The notes under the pieces were generated by a model, which was not told the origin of the DNA, searched no databases, and saw only the letters and a list, made by a program, of their open reading frames with translations. Source: Hofstenia miamia (lineage: Eukaryota > Xenacoelomorpha > Acoela > Hofsteniidae). From it: DNA of 64,000 nt. Location: assembly GCA_900660155.1 (NCBI GenBank), contig CABFPE010000765.1:22607-86606 (forward strand), given 5' to 3'. Positions 47,189 through 60,400 of the stretch are shown here, piece by piece (positions within the stretch are counted from its first letter, which is position 1; every line of letters begins with the position of its first letter). The position numbers were made by a program, and so were the translations under genes.

Positions 47189-50100
47189 CTAAAAATAAAT
47201 AGTGATCTACGTGTTAGAAACCAGAAAGATATTGCTAGTAAATATTCAACAAATTGGATGCTCCGGCAGAAACCTAGCTAGCCGCAATTGCAGTTTAATC
47301 CAAAGAATTAGTTTAAAAGACTTAAAATATTTCTTCAACAAAATCCTCAAATGATCGGAATTGGCGCAGACCCCACGGGTCAGCTCAATCCACTTATGCT
47401 CTGATTTTAAACTTACCAGACTTAATTTTAATTTTAAGAGGTAATATTTAATTGGACGGAAATTGACGTATTTTAAAACATTAACGAACAGCATAAAACA
47501 TTAATAATAAAAAACTAGTTAAATAATGATTTATTTATGTTCTAAGCTCCATGATTATTCACTAAAGGTTAATACAAATATAACGAATAAGTACTTACGC
47601 AAGTTGTAAGAATCATTGGAAATCACATTAGCTGCAGAAAGTTGTACCATTGCAGCTGGCTTGTGTGAATAGCCAGATTTATTGTTTGCAGACATAGAAG
47701 ATGTTGATACCACTACACTAGGGCGAGCTGCATTTAAACTTTGAATGACTTTTGTGGCGGGAATGGTAAATGACTCAGCTAAAACAGGTTTATTGAACTA
47801 TGTGAAAATTAAATGTAAAACTAGCTGGTACAAAATTATACAGTAATGAAAGCATTATCTATTCAGATTGATCCTTGCAAGGCAGTTTAATTTTTGAAGT
47901 TTACTTGCTACGTAACGCTAAGGTTATGTGCACGGGCTTGCCTATTTTCGTTCACAACAAAGAATTAGCGTCCTTGTTCTGAAATTCCTCAAATGTTTAT
48001 CAATCAAATGAACAGTGATAAAATAATTTCCTTGTAGTTTCTAACGGATATTGCTAGTGCCCTGCGGGTTTATGAACCAATATGTTTGCCAATAGAAGTT
48101 TTTAGAGAGCACAGTAGTTCGAAAGACATTTAACAAATTTTATCTCAAATCTATCCGCTATATTAAGAGAAGCAGTAAAATCTGCAGTGTACAAAGTTGA
48201 ACACGTGCACTGGATGATTTGTAAGACTAAAATTAATGAGAGCGTTAAAACCCAAATTAATGCTAAATGAGGGGTCAAAATCAACATATTTTGTAACTAT
48301 ATTTAATCTTAAGAAGGCTTTCGTCTTTTTAAAAGAAAAACCCGTTTTGCACATTTTTTCGAGACTGAGATTAGGAAATTTGGAAATTGTGAGCCATAGA
48401 CATATCTAATGCTGAAACTTTCTAATAAAGCTTACTTCTGTGGCTGAAATAGTTAAAAAGATTGCCAATATTTTCTTGAGAATTCCGAATTTTTAAAAAA
48501 GATTTAATGTCTCTCTATACATTATGTTCATGTAATTATAAGGTTTCGATTACACGGAAGCAACAACGAACTTTAGCTGTTCCTGTGCATGTGGATAGAT
48601 CCCCCAAACCCATAGACCGTGGCGTGTGCAAAATACCAAAGCGTGGTGTTTTCAGAATGTATATATGTTTATCAGTTATTGAGATATAAGCATTTAAATT
48701 TTTCTTCAAGAACCATAAAATATTTCACATTTCTGAACAGCCTAAGGTTACATAAAAGGCCATAACATCTCTCCAAATATCCTGTTTTAGAGTTACAAAC
48801 CCTCCTTGTTCAATCTATTGAACAAACCGAATCATCACGAATGATTACAAAAAACAAAGCATAAAAGGAACTTTCGTGTCAATAATAAAAACATTGTGTT
48901 CCACAAACACCAATGAAACGAATTGAATGAATCATAATTAAAGTAAATGTGTTTCTTAGATGCATTACACATTAAGCGAAATTAGGCTATCTAATAGTAA
49001 TTTAAGATAATATGCTGTGTTGCCAATTCTACGAATGAATTATTGTAAACGGTCCTAAATCTACAATAATAGTGCTTGTCGAAACTGCAAAAAATGCAAT
49101 GGATTTGTTCATGAAATTTGAAGTTCACAAGAAAGAACCACAAACATTTGTTATTGCTATTGGCAAATATATTGACGCAAATTCATAATTATACAAAAAT
49201 GAAACTGATGCATCCAGATAGGCGCGGAGGTTCTTATCTATTTAAGAAGAATCTATCTTTACAATAATCCCTACATATTGGGTAGCTCAAGTCACTGTAC
49301 ACAATCTGAACATCATTAGCACTATAAATGGTTGCGTTTGGTACTGCTTTTTAAAACATGATCAAACCCACTTAGAAATAGTAAATTTAATCACTATTAG
49401 TTTTGATAAATGGTTTGAAAATCTTACAACTTCGGCTGAGAGTAACTATTGTTGCCCTCGAATGACTGGAAGTGGTGTTAATAATAAAGGCAGTGGAACC
49501 ACTTTGTTGCTGCGGAAGAGCAAACATATTCTTTCGAAGAAGATCACATTCTTCATCTGCTTCGCCCTCACTAGTCACTGGATCTTCTTCTGGGGCAGGA
49601 AGAGAATTCTGTGAAATTGACTCATCAAAACACTAAAATAGTACTAAATTTAGCAAATATATAGTAGGATTACGATGGTTTTAGTCAATTCTCTCAAATA
49701 TAAGACATTCATAAAATATATTTTTTCAAGATTACCTATTATATAAGTCAATACTGATATCAGTTGAGCTCAAAGCAAATATATGGTAGTTGCAAATTTG
49801 CATAAATGACAAATAACATTTAGGCAGCAAGCAAGAATCCATTTATATCACAATATGATTATGCAATTCGCAAGCTGTAGAAAGTTGTTGCAATGCATCG
49901 ACATTTGGAAAAAAGTAAGCATTGCTCTACGGTAGAATATAATAAATGCTATTTCAAAGTGATATTATAGAGCTATTATATACTGAGTAGTATTTTCAAA
50001 AAAAACGAACATAAAATCTAATGATGATGTAGCCGGTTTCTATTCTAGCTATGAATAAGAAGATAGTGAACCATAACATCTGTTATAAACTAATGATAAG

Positions 50101-51416
50101 TGACAATTCTGCAAAGTTTAAAATAGGTGATCATATTACGCCATCATTGGATAGGATTAATGCGAATCGCAAGGCCACATTAACAACAATTTAACAAATG
50201 AATTCAAGTTGGGATTCGCTGAAAAATCTGACATGTAGACAAATATTTAAAATTATGGTATACAATTTTTAACATTATTTTTTGGTGACAGTGGTGAAAA
50301 ATGTTACTGTTGAAACAGATAAAATCGAGTCAAATACTAACCAAAATAAACTATTTACAATGAGGCGTGTACATTCATTATTGGCTTCCAAAATCAGATA
50401 ATAATAAGAGCAAATAGCTTGATCTGAATCTTGAGACAGATGCATGGCATACGGCTCTCTTATATAAATGTTTGTGCTTGAAAAGTACTATGGGGCTAGG
50501 ACTCCATTAATGAAAAAGTTCCAATAGATGAATTACTACTAATTCAAAATCTGATGTCACATGAAAACAAATCTATTGCAAAAGAAGCTCTAAAAATGTT
50601 CGAAGACTTATGCAACTGCATTGGTCAATTGCTTTATATAATTTGTAATATTTCTAGGAAAATAGGTTTTTTAGCAAACAGTAATGACAATAACTGTATC
50701 AATTGAAAAAACAGTCAAACCCACTATCAATTATCCGTTATTTTTTTCACATGTAAAACAGTTGATTGTGTTTAACTTCTTTGAGATTCAGCTTGATGAA
50801 ACGACGGACGTCACCAACTTAGCCCAACTTTGCGTCTATGTAGGTTATGTACACGACAAGCTTCTGGAAGATGAATTTTTGTTTTGCAAAACCCTCAGCA
50901 CCAAGACAACAGCAAAGCAAATATTTGACAAAGTGGACAGTTTCTTTGTGGCGCATGATATGAACTGGAAACATGTTTTTGGCGGTTGACCGACGGTGCT
51001 CCAGCGATGCTCGCCTGTCTCTCCGGTTTCCAGACGTTAGTGAAGGAGAAGTCCCGAGAAGCTATTGATATACACTGCACCATTTATCTTCAAACACTGA
51101 TGGTGAAAACTATGCCTGATGAACTGAAACTTGTTCTGAATGAAGTTATGAAAGCAGAGAACTTCATTAAAGCGAACGCAATGAACTCTCGCCTGTTTGC
51201 TGAGTTATGCAAAGAGAGTGATTCTGAATTTGAAACTCCTTTGCTGCACTTACGCGTGAGATGGCTGTCAAAGGGACATTCCGACTAAATGATTTCGAAA
51301 AACATCTTCCGGAGTTACTCTTATTCTAGAATTATTACATGCATAGAAAATTTCATAAGAGTATTTTTAACTGTTTTTCTGGTTACACTTCTTCCTTCAA
51401 AACATTTTTATATGAA

Positions 51417-51465
<49 letters not shown>

Positions 51466-54400
51466 CTGTCTAAAGCGTGTTTTATGCTATTTCCTGGAAA
51501 CTTTTTAAAATTCCTGGAGTTCCCAATTTTTTCTTACAATTTACAACAGATTCATTTAGCCTATCAAATTAACACAACTTTAGATTTACACACTACATTT
51601 TCACTGACAAAGCAATATCATTATAGTTTGAAATATGGTCCACGGTAGTGAAATTTCACCAACAAAGCGTGCTCAAATTCATATCTTGTACGAGGAGGGA
51701 TACAACTATCGCACTATAGCTGTTAGAATGGGCGTATCAGTATCTTCAATATCTAGAAGTGTTACTCGCTATCAGCAACTGCAAAATTTTTCCTCTCGCA
51801 AGCAGTCTGGAAGACCAAAAGTGACAACCCTCAGATTGACCGTCTCATTCACCGTTACGTCGTCAATCAACCATTCTCTTCATCTTTTGAAGTCAAAGCA
51901 AATCTAGGTGCAGTAGTGCAGAATGTATCAACACGCATAATTAGGCGTCGTTGAATACTACCTTTGAACTTCCATCGTGCAAACCGGCAGCCAAACCCCG
52001 ATTTTCTTCAAAGAACATTCTAGACCGGTTGTGCTTCTGCAGGCGATACCAACACTACACCTCTGAGATATGGCATCAAGTAATGTTTAGTGACGAATCA
52101 AGATTTTTCAGTTTACATCATACCGGCCACACAATCGACGACCAAGAACCCAAAGAACTGCGAATGGGCGTGCTGGTCTGCATTTTGTTCCTCACAAAAA
52201 GACAGTCACATTCAAGGAATACCTCAAAATAATTCAGGAGAAAGTTCCCATGTTCATGCAGCTTCGCGGAACATCTGTACTATAACAAGATGGTGCTCCT
52301 TGCCACAGCACCAAAGTTGTGAAACAGTGGATTGCATCACAAGACTTTCAGCTGCTTGAGAACGGGCTGGGAAACTCCCCAGACCTCAACGTCATAGAAA
52401 ATTGCTGGCATCACATCAAAAACTGTCTGAGGAAGCGCCAATGCACATCACTCGACGATCTGAAGGAGCAAATTAAAGTGGTGTGGTACACAGAGACTAC
52501 TGATGATTACTNAATTATTTTGAAATTTCATTCTGCCTATATATCTTATAATTTTTGCAAACGGAAAATTGCAAAAAAGCTCTTCACAATGAATTTTATA
52601 TGTTTATGAGATCTAAGAGAGCATAATAATGAATAATATTTTACTTGCAAGCATTAGCTCATATATTATTTATGATTAAGAGTAAATCAGATGTCACTAG
52701 TGGTCCACCAGTGGTCCACTGGTGGCTATGAGTGGCTGAAATTGCTACTACTGCCACTACTTATCCCACCAGTGGTCCACTGGTGGGAACTGGTGGCCGC
52801 TATGCCACTCATTCCCCACCAGTGGACCACTGGTGGTGGCTACATGGGAAGATAAAGATACCTATTCGAGTTCAAGAATATTGATGATATAAAAGCAAAC
52901 ACGCTACTCAAGGACTCAATAGGCCTTTCTTTATTAAAAGCATGTGCTATTTATATAATTGTTATATATATATATATATATATATAAATCAATGCATTTC
53001 AATGTGAACCCTAACATGTCCCAACCCAGCCGCCATTTTTCATCCGTTAACCAAAAGACATCATTCAACATAGTAGGTTTAATTTCCTCCACTGTGGCTG
53101 TAATCCGTTGTTTAAGCCGTTGAAGAGTGTTTATCTTCACCTGATACACCTTTACTTTAATTTAAGTCACAAGGTTCTCCAAATAGTGCTTTGGGAAAGA
53201 CCAAGCTCCCTACTCAGTCTCCTGGTAGATGCGGTAGGGCTACGAGTTAAGGCCTGTCTTAACTACACGATTTTATCGGGCCGACTTTGTCGGGAATTTG
53301 TGGAATGTAAACTTGCTCCGTCTTAACTACACGATCGTGTAGTTAAGACGGAAATTTTTTCCATTCACCCAAATTTTTTGTTGGGTGTTCTAAACACCCA
53401 ATTTTTACTAATTTATATAATGAAATCAATAAAAATAGATTATATAACTTTAATTATTAAAAAATAATATTTTTAAGCATTGAATAACATTAATTGAAAA
53501 ATTCTTAAATAACTCCATGTTTTATATACAAAATTAAATTTCTTTTTCGCGCTTGGTGAATTACATTATAGCGTATTAAAACAAACAAAGAATTTAATTT
53601 TAAATCCACCACTTGTCAATAATTACCGTTGAACTTACAATCTCATTATCGTTGGTAACATACGCGATAGGTTTTACACATGACATTATTATTTCGAGCA
53701 CCGCGTTTTCTGAAATCATATATTTAATAGATGCTGTAATCTTATAAAGTCCCTTGATGTGATGCGGAAACAATTGAATTTCTACTCAGCTTTCTCCAAT
53801 CCAAATTATTCTTAAAATGTGGGTATTTAAGTCACAACTAACAATTTGAAAGTTTTAACAATTATATAAATCAAAATAAGCATCAGCTAAACATGCTAAT
53901 GAAACAAGAAAATATTAATGTAATTTTTAGGTAGTAGTTCAAACTAGCCATTAAAACAAACAAACATGTATTTTCTCACGAGTTCAATAGCCTTTATGTA
54001 CCACGAAAAATCATTGTTTTGTAATAAGAAATATTTTTCCAAATATTATTTCAAAGTGTTTAATGGTGTTAATTTGGCGGGTAAATAAATGCTGTTATAT
54101 TCGTATTGAGTGCACTGCTTTCAACTCATGATAATAAACGCGATGACTTTTATCAGTTGTGATTGAATCATGACCTTTTTTAGAAATCATGAACTGTTTA
54201 GTTAAGCACTGCGCAGTCTATTAAAATTATTATTAGGCTTGGATATGACCTCAATATTTTTAATGACTTTTTGAGAGACATGTTCTCCTTGCTCTTCCCT
54301 TGCTAAATCAATGATGCTATTTAAAAAACAATAAAAAATTTTGAGATTAAATTCAGCATCAGTTATATATTTTAATGTATACATTTAAAAATTCGGGCCG

Positions 54401-57400
54401 ATTTAGTTGGGTAGTTAAGACAAAACCATCCGACAAAGTCGAGCCGATTAAATCGTGCAGTTAAGACGCCTTCCACAAATTCCGAGCAAAGTCGGGTGAC
54501 AAAGTTGGAGCTGCGCCTTAACTACACGATTTAATCGGCCCGAGTAAATCGTGTAGTTAAGACAGGCCTTTACAGCGTTACGCTTTGCACAGTGTCTGCT
54601 GATGAGGAAGGCATTCCTGAACGATGCTAATCTTCTACACTACCAGTTCGCTTGAATTTATTCACCAAATCCTTGATGGTTCTTCTGCTTGGACCATCTT
54701 TATTAAATTTTCAGGAGAATTCCTCCTGTACTCATTCTTATGTTAATCCCCTCAGACAGGTACAAATGATGGCTGTGCTTTCCTCTATAGTAAGCATTAC
54801 ATCATCTTATCTGAAAGAAATATCAATTTATCAATTATTTTAATGAAATGAGAAGGGACACCCTATATATATATATATATATAGACCTGCATTTTGAAAA
54901 AATTAGCATAGAAATTAGCATAGATATTAGTGTTTAAAATAAGAAAGTGAAATTTTTTATACATATATTAACGAGGACTGATATAAAATATTAAAATTAT
55001 ATCCACAATACGATTATTTTAATAAAAATACAAGCACTAGTACATGTACATACATATAAACATAAACATAATTATGAGCTATCTCGTTACAGCAGACAGA
55101 TTCCCAACATTGAATTTGAGTCAAACTAATTCAAGAGATTTGTCAGACTCGCACATGATTAGTTTGAAATTGATGAAAAGACAAACATATAATACAGCAA
55201 TTTTCATTCGCAAATGAAAGGGTAGATTCGAGCGTAACAAAAAAGGAACAGGAGAATATTTGAGGATGCGTAAAATAACAGTCAAAACTTAAAACCTCAT
55301 TGCGTATATCTTGTGAATAATCTTAAATGAATTTTATATTTTAAGAAGTGCAGATTCTACACCACTAATAATTCATGTACGCAAATGAAGTACAGCATGC
55401 ATCCGATGAGACAGGCATTTCAAGACAATTGCTTAAAGTGCATTCAAATCACAACACATTTACACAACTAATAACAATGAAATACCTTGAAATTCAAAGG
55501 AGCTTTCTTAAGGAAGCAGAAAAATCAGTATAAACAGATAGCTAAACTAAGAGAGCATTCCGTGCCAATGGAAATACATTTATACCTATCTCTTTTATAA
55601 ATCAAAATTATAATAATTTAAACGCTTTCTGTATTCAAATATTATTATAAATTTAAAGCCTAAGAACAAATTTAAAATAAGAAAATCTAAACTGTTCATA
55701 ACATGGCTGTGATAAACTAAAAATACAAAGTTATTTCTTATACAGGAAAAAATTCTGCATGCAAAGTAAATTTAGTCGTATACATGTATGAAAATCTAAA
55801 AGTGCTCATTTATATTAACCCTTATCAAATGCCGAATGCCAAAACTCAACATTGGTAATGTATTGCCCAAAAATTAATTATCTATGCCACATATTGTAAT
55901 TTTAACGTAATTTTTGCAAATAAAGAAACATATAACGGTAGCATATTTCAATTTCGATAAGTTTCGGCATCACCTGAACGTCCATTTCAATAGCAAATCT
56001 CAGTATGTTCAGATTAACTTGTTATTAATGGATAAAATTATTTAGTTCTAATCAATAAACTAAGAGAAACTTACAATTACATTGTATCAGACAATATTTT
56101 AAAATGAGGTTTGAATATACACAACCTCAACCTCAATAGATGTAGAAATGTTTCTCATTAAAAGTAGTGAATTTTAACTAAAATACTTACTTGACCCATA
56201 ACTGCCATCGAAGTTTGTCCAGTTGCTTGTGCTACTCGGTGTTCAATCAAATAGAACATGTATTCATCATATAAAAGTCTGATTAAATGGAATGATCCGA
56301 AACTTGCAGCACTTCTTAGGGTTAAATCACGAATTACCATAGAACTAAACAAACAATATGAAATTCTAACACGTTAAAAGCCACTGATGTTCAAAATAAT
56401 CGCGACTTGAATATTGATATTAGCTGAAATAAATTCAAATGAATTCTTAGGAAAGAATCTTTCCAGCTTTTAATGCTAATTATTTGTTCGCACCTATAGA
56501 AAGACCATTTCAAAAGAAATTGTCTCGCAGCACGCTGAAAAGCATCTCCTTCAAGATATGGACTTAAAACTTGATTCACTACGTTCTCAAGCCAAAGAGC
56601 CCATTGTTCGAGTGACTGCTGATTCTGAAGTGTTCGCTTGAAATCATGTTCAATATGCCGTATAAGCTTATCATCACAGCCGCACACCCAAGAAGCCTGA
56701 TCCTAAAATATTCAAGTGGAATACAAGATGACAACATTGACAATATTATTTCACTTGTACGGAATTCAAATTACCTGCACATTGCTGAAATCAACACGAT
56801 TCAAATCAGTAAGCATTTGGTTTATCTGTGAAGTATTCTGAAGAACAGCCCTAGCTGCTTGTGCCAAATGATTTAAAGACGTATACCTTCTCAAAGTCTG
56901 AGCGAACGCTGACACTGTGGAAACCTAAAGAAAATAAATCTTTCACAAAATTTTCAAATCCTAAATTCCATTTTATCATTCAATAAATTATTCAAAATTG
57001 GATACGAACCAAACCCACACAATTACTATTTTGAAAACGATTTGAATCATTTTATCCATTACGTAATTGTTACAAATACTAAGATAACTTAATCGAAAAA
57101 ATAACAATTTAAAGATGACAATCACAAACAAATAGCTAATTTATCAAAAGCTAACAAATAGCAACAAATATTGAGACATACATTTATTAATATTACGTGC
57201 AAGTCAATTTCCAGTTGGAACCACATATTCACACAAAGCAATGTATCAAAAATTCAAACCTTCACTTTCTTCAATTGCTCAGCACAACCCTTTAACGTGG
57301 TACACATCCAGCCCTCTAAATTTTTAGCAAAGTTTCTAATCGCTTGAGTTAGAGGTGAGGGAATGGGACGCAGAACATCAGGAATTAAAAATTCAACAAG

Positions 57401-60400
57401 AGCCTGATATAGAAGTTGATCACAATGTTTCATGTATTCCAAAACTTGAGGAAATTGGCAAATAATGAAGAACTTCTCCTTAGGTAGGCGACTTTCGAGT
57501 TCAATGAGATTCCTAAAAAAATATTATTGCAAAAATTGCGCAAAATTGTTACCGTTCTTTTTGTTCAAGAGAATTTTCATTTTGAATATTATTTCTAAAA
57601 AAGCCTTGCCAAACAGCTTCTAAGCTCATCAGTTGAAGTCCAGAAATAATTTCCATTATTGTCTAAAAATGAATAGTGAAAATAAATATCACCTTAGTAG
57701 ACATTTTGCCTAACTAGCAGGAAATTAAACTAGTTAATTTAAAGAATACCTCGCAATGCTCCCGATAGAGCAGCTGAAATTCAACAAGATGCTCTCGAAC
57801 AATTCCCTCTGGTAAAAATCCAGTAAACTCCAAAGATGCAAACTGTGGTAATTGATGACAGTCACCAAGATATTGCTGGTAATGTGATACATTTTGAGAA
57901 ATTGCTCTTAAATCTGCATTTGGACCCGAAGATGATGATCCCGTTGATGTGGATTGCGGATGAACTATATTATCAGTTCTGTCAAATAAATTCATAGGAG
58001 GTTGCTTGTATATTCGCCTAAACCGATATTTGTAGGAAAAAAAACATATTTCAATAATTCTTACGGTCTATTATGTGTAAGTGGCTGTTGTCGCATTGGG
58101 GCCGTATGAATAAAGTCATCGTGAAAATTCATTAATGGAGAGCCTGGTTTAATACGTAATCCATAGTAATGGTACTTTGAATTTCCTCTGGTTCCAAGTC
58201 GTCGAGTTTTTAAACCCAAAAAGACAGAACGTATTAGTTTGCCAAAAGATGCAGCATTTACTGGTTCAAGACGATTATCTTTGCAATGGCGCATATAATG
58301 TCGATATAATGTACAACGTGGTAAACTCACTCCTTCTGCAGTTTCATAATTGTCGAGCAACCACTGAACCTAAACAATAAATGTTCTGGCAGCAATAATA
58401 ACTGAATTTGAAATTTTAATGCAATTAAAGTATGGTAATGAAAGCCAATTGCAAGTTTTTATACCAAAGTCTAGATTTTAACCACAAAACAATTCCCGAA
58501 TTCGACATTACTTACTTTTTCAATAACATTTGGTTCACTGAGACTCGCTTTGGGACTTGCTTCGAAAGTGATGTACATGAGTATGCATTAACCAAACAAA
58601 AATATATATACACATTCCAAAAAAGGATGAGAATCGATTCAAAAAATTAATGAATTAATGCCCGCATTGATTCTCTTAAGAAACAAGAAATTCCCGGAAA
58701 TTAGGATACTGATCAACCTCTATCACTTAAGTAATCCAGAAATGAAGATCAATGTTCACTTGCATACAACAATTTTAACGATTCATGCAAATTGTAAGAA
58801 AAATCGCTTATAAGCAATCACAGTTAAAAGAAACGACATAAAGTAGACTTACTGTAATAGGTGACGCCCTAGTAGTGTGAGTTATAGGTGTACCTTCGGC
58901 ATCCATTGTGCTGTTTTGAACTAGAAATGTATTTCCAGACTGAGCAACAATTTGACGCGGTTGGCCAGCACCAGAAGCAACATGAACAAGTCCATCATGG
59001 TTTTGATGATAATAATAAGTTGCCCCATTGCTATTTGAGACTACATTATTATCACCAATGCTATTGACTTGCCTCTGTGTAGCTGGTGTAGAAGTTTGAG
59101 TAGAATAAGTATGAGTAGCCGATCTAAACGTGAATAAGGATGTAAGTAATATTAAAACTATTTTATCAGTTATAATCATGGCGTTCTTCACGCCATTGTT
59201 ATAATACATAAAACATTGACACGGATTAAATTGAATTGAAATTTCCATTGATATATTATATTCAAGGTTTTAGCGCAAAAATGTCGGTATCTTAATATAT
59301 GAAAAATAGAATTTGAAAAAATATAAAACAAATTCAAATTTGATTTAGTTATTGTATTTTGTATAATTTTCGATAAATGCTGTTTCAGTACACAATAAAT
59401 AAAAATTAGTCATGTGGTGCAAATGTATACTATTTTGTATTACGCCCGAACAGAACGTATGATAAAAAGTTTCTGACTTAATATTATTTTGTATAAAATT
59501 ATGTGGTAAAAAATTACTTGATGAAAAAGTAAAGAACAAAATAAATAAGACAAAATTTTTTCAATTTTAAAATAGCATAATGAAAATATTGCTAGGTATA
59601 AACATTAATGCAAAATATTCATTAAAATATACTTACGAATTGTTGCCGAAAACTGCTTGCAGTACAGCAGCAGCAGCTTGCTCAGGATTTTCGTCTGTAA
59701 TATATTGAATAGTATTACCACTAATACCATGTTCCTTTTGTGAACTTATCGTGATCGGTTTATTGTCATCTAATAATGAAAAGTAACATACGTTTTGCAA
59801 ATACTAGAAACTACCTGATATCACAAATTGATGGTTGTTAATAGACGACAAGTTTGCACCGGACATTTTCGAAATGGTCGGACCTTGCAATTCAACAGTA
59901 GTACTTCCCAATTGAAGACCTTGTTTTTGTAAAACTTGAACAGTTTGCTAAATTTAAACAATGTTAACATCTTCACAATACCAAACCTGAGTAACACTAA
60001 ATTGTTCAATTTTTTACCGAGTAATATTTATGAGATTAGGGAAAGGCCATGCAATTACATAAGAAGCACTTAACTGTTAACATCAAATACGTTTCATTTA
60101 GGCAAAGGGCAAGTTAAATGACACCAATAGTAGTTAGTGTGACACGAATATGTGCATGCACATTGAAAGTGCGAAATTGCATTGTTGTTAGATTGCTCTG
60201 AGCAGAATAATATTACCTAGAAAATTAAAATAACAGAGTATGAAAATGAGAACTAATTAATAAATTCTATGTAAATAATTTTTGAGAACGATAAAGAAAA
60301 TAGGATTTAACATCGGAACTGGTTCTTATCACCCTAGAAATATTAGCACCTTGATTGCATGATGAAAATAGTTTATCCAATTAGTGCTTATATAAATAAA

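Noticed and set aside
48507-48689. Plus-strand frame with [20 protein letters not shown] in RFX intron 12
   Set aside because: No known motif and no convincing splice borders; kept only as an intron note.
58511-58556. Possible cassette exon of RFX ([15 protein letters not shown]) before the DNA-binding exon
   Set aside because: The only nearby acceptor gives the wrong phase, and exon 4 joins exon 5 directly in phase as SPIT-VQWLL, as in RFX1.
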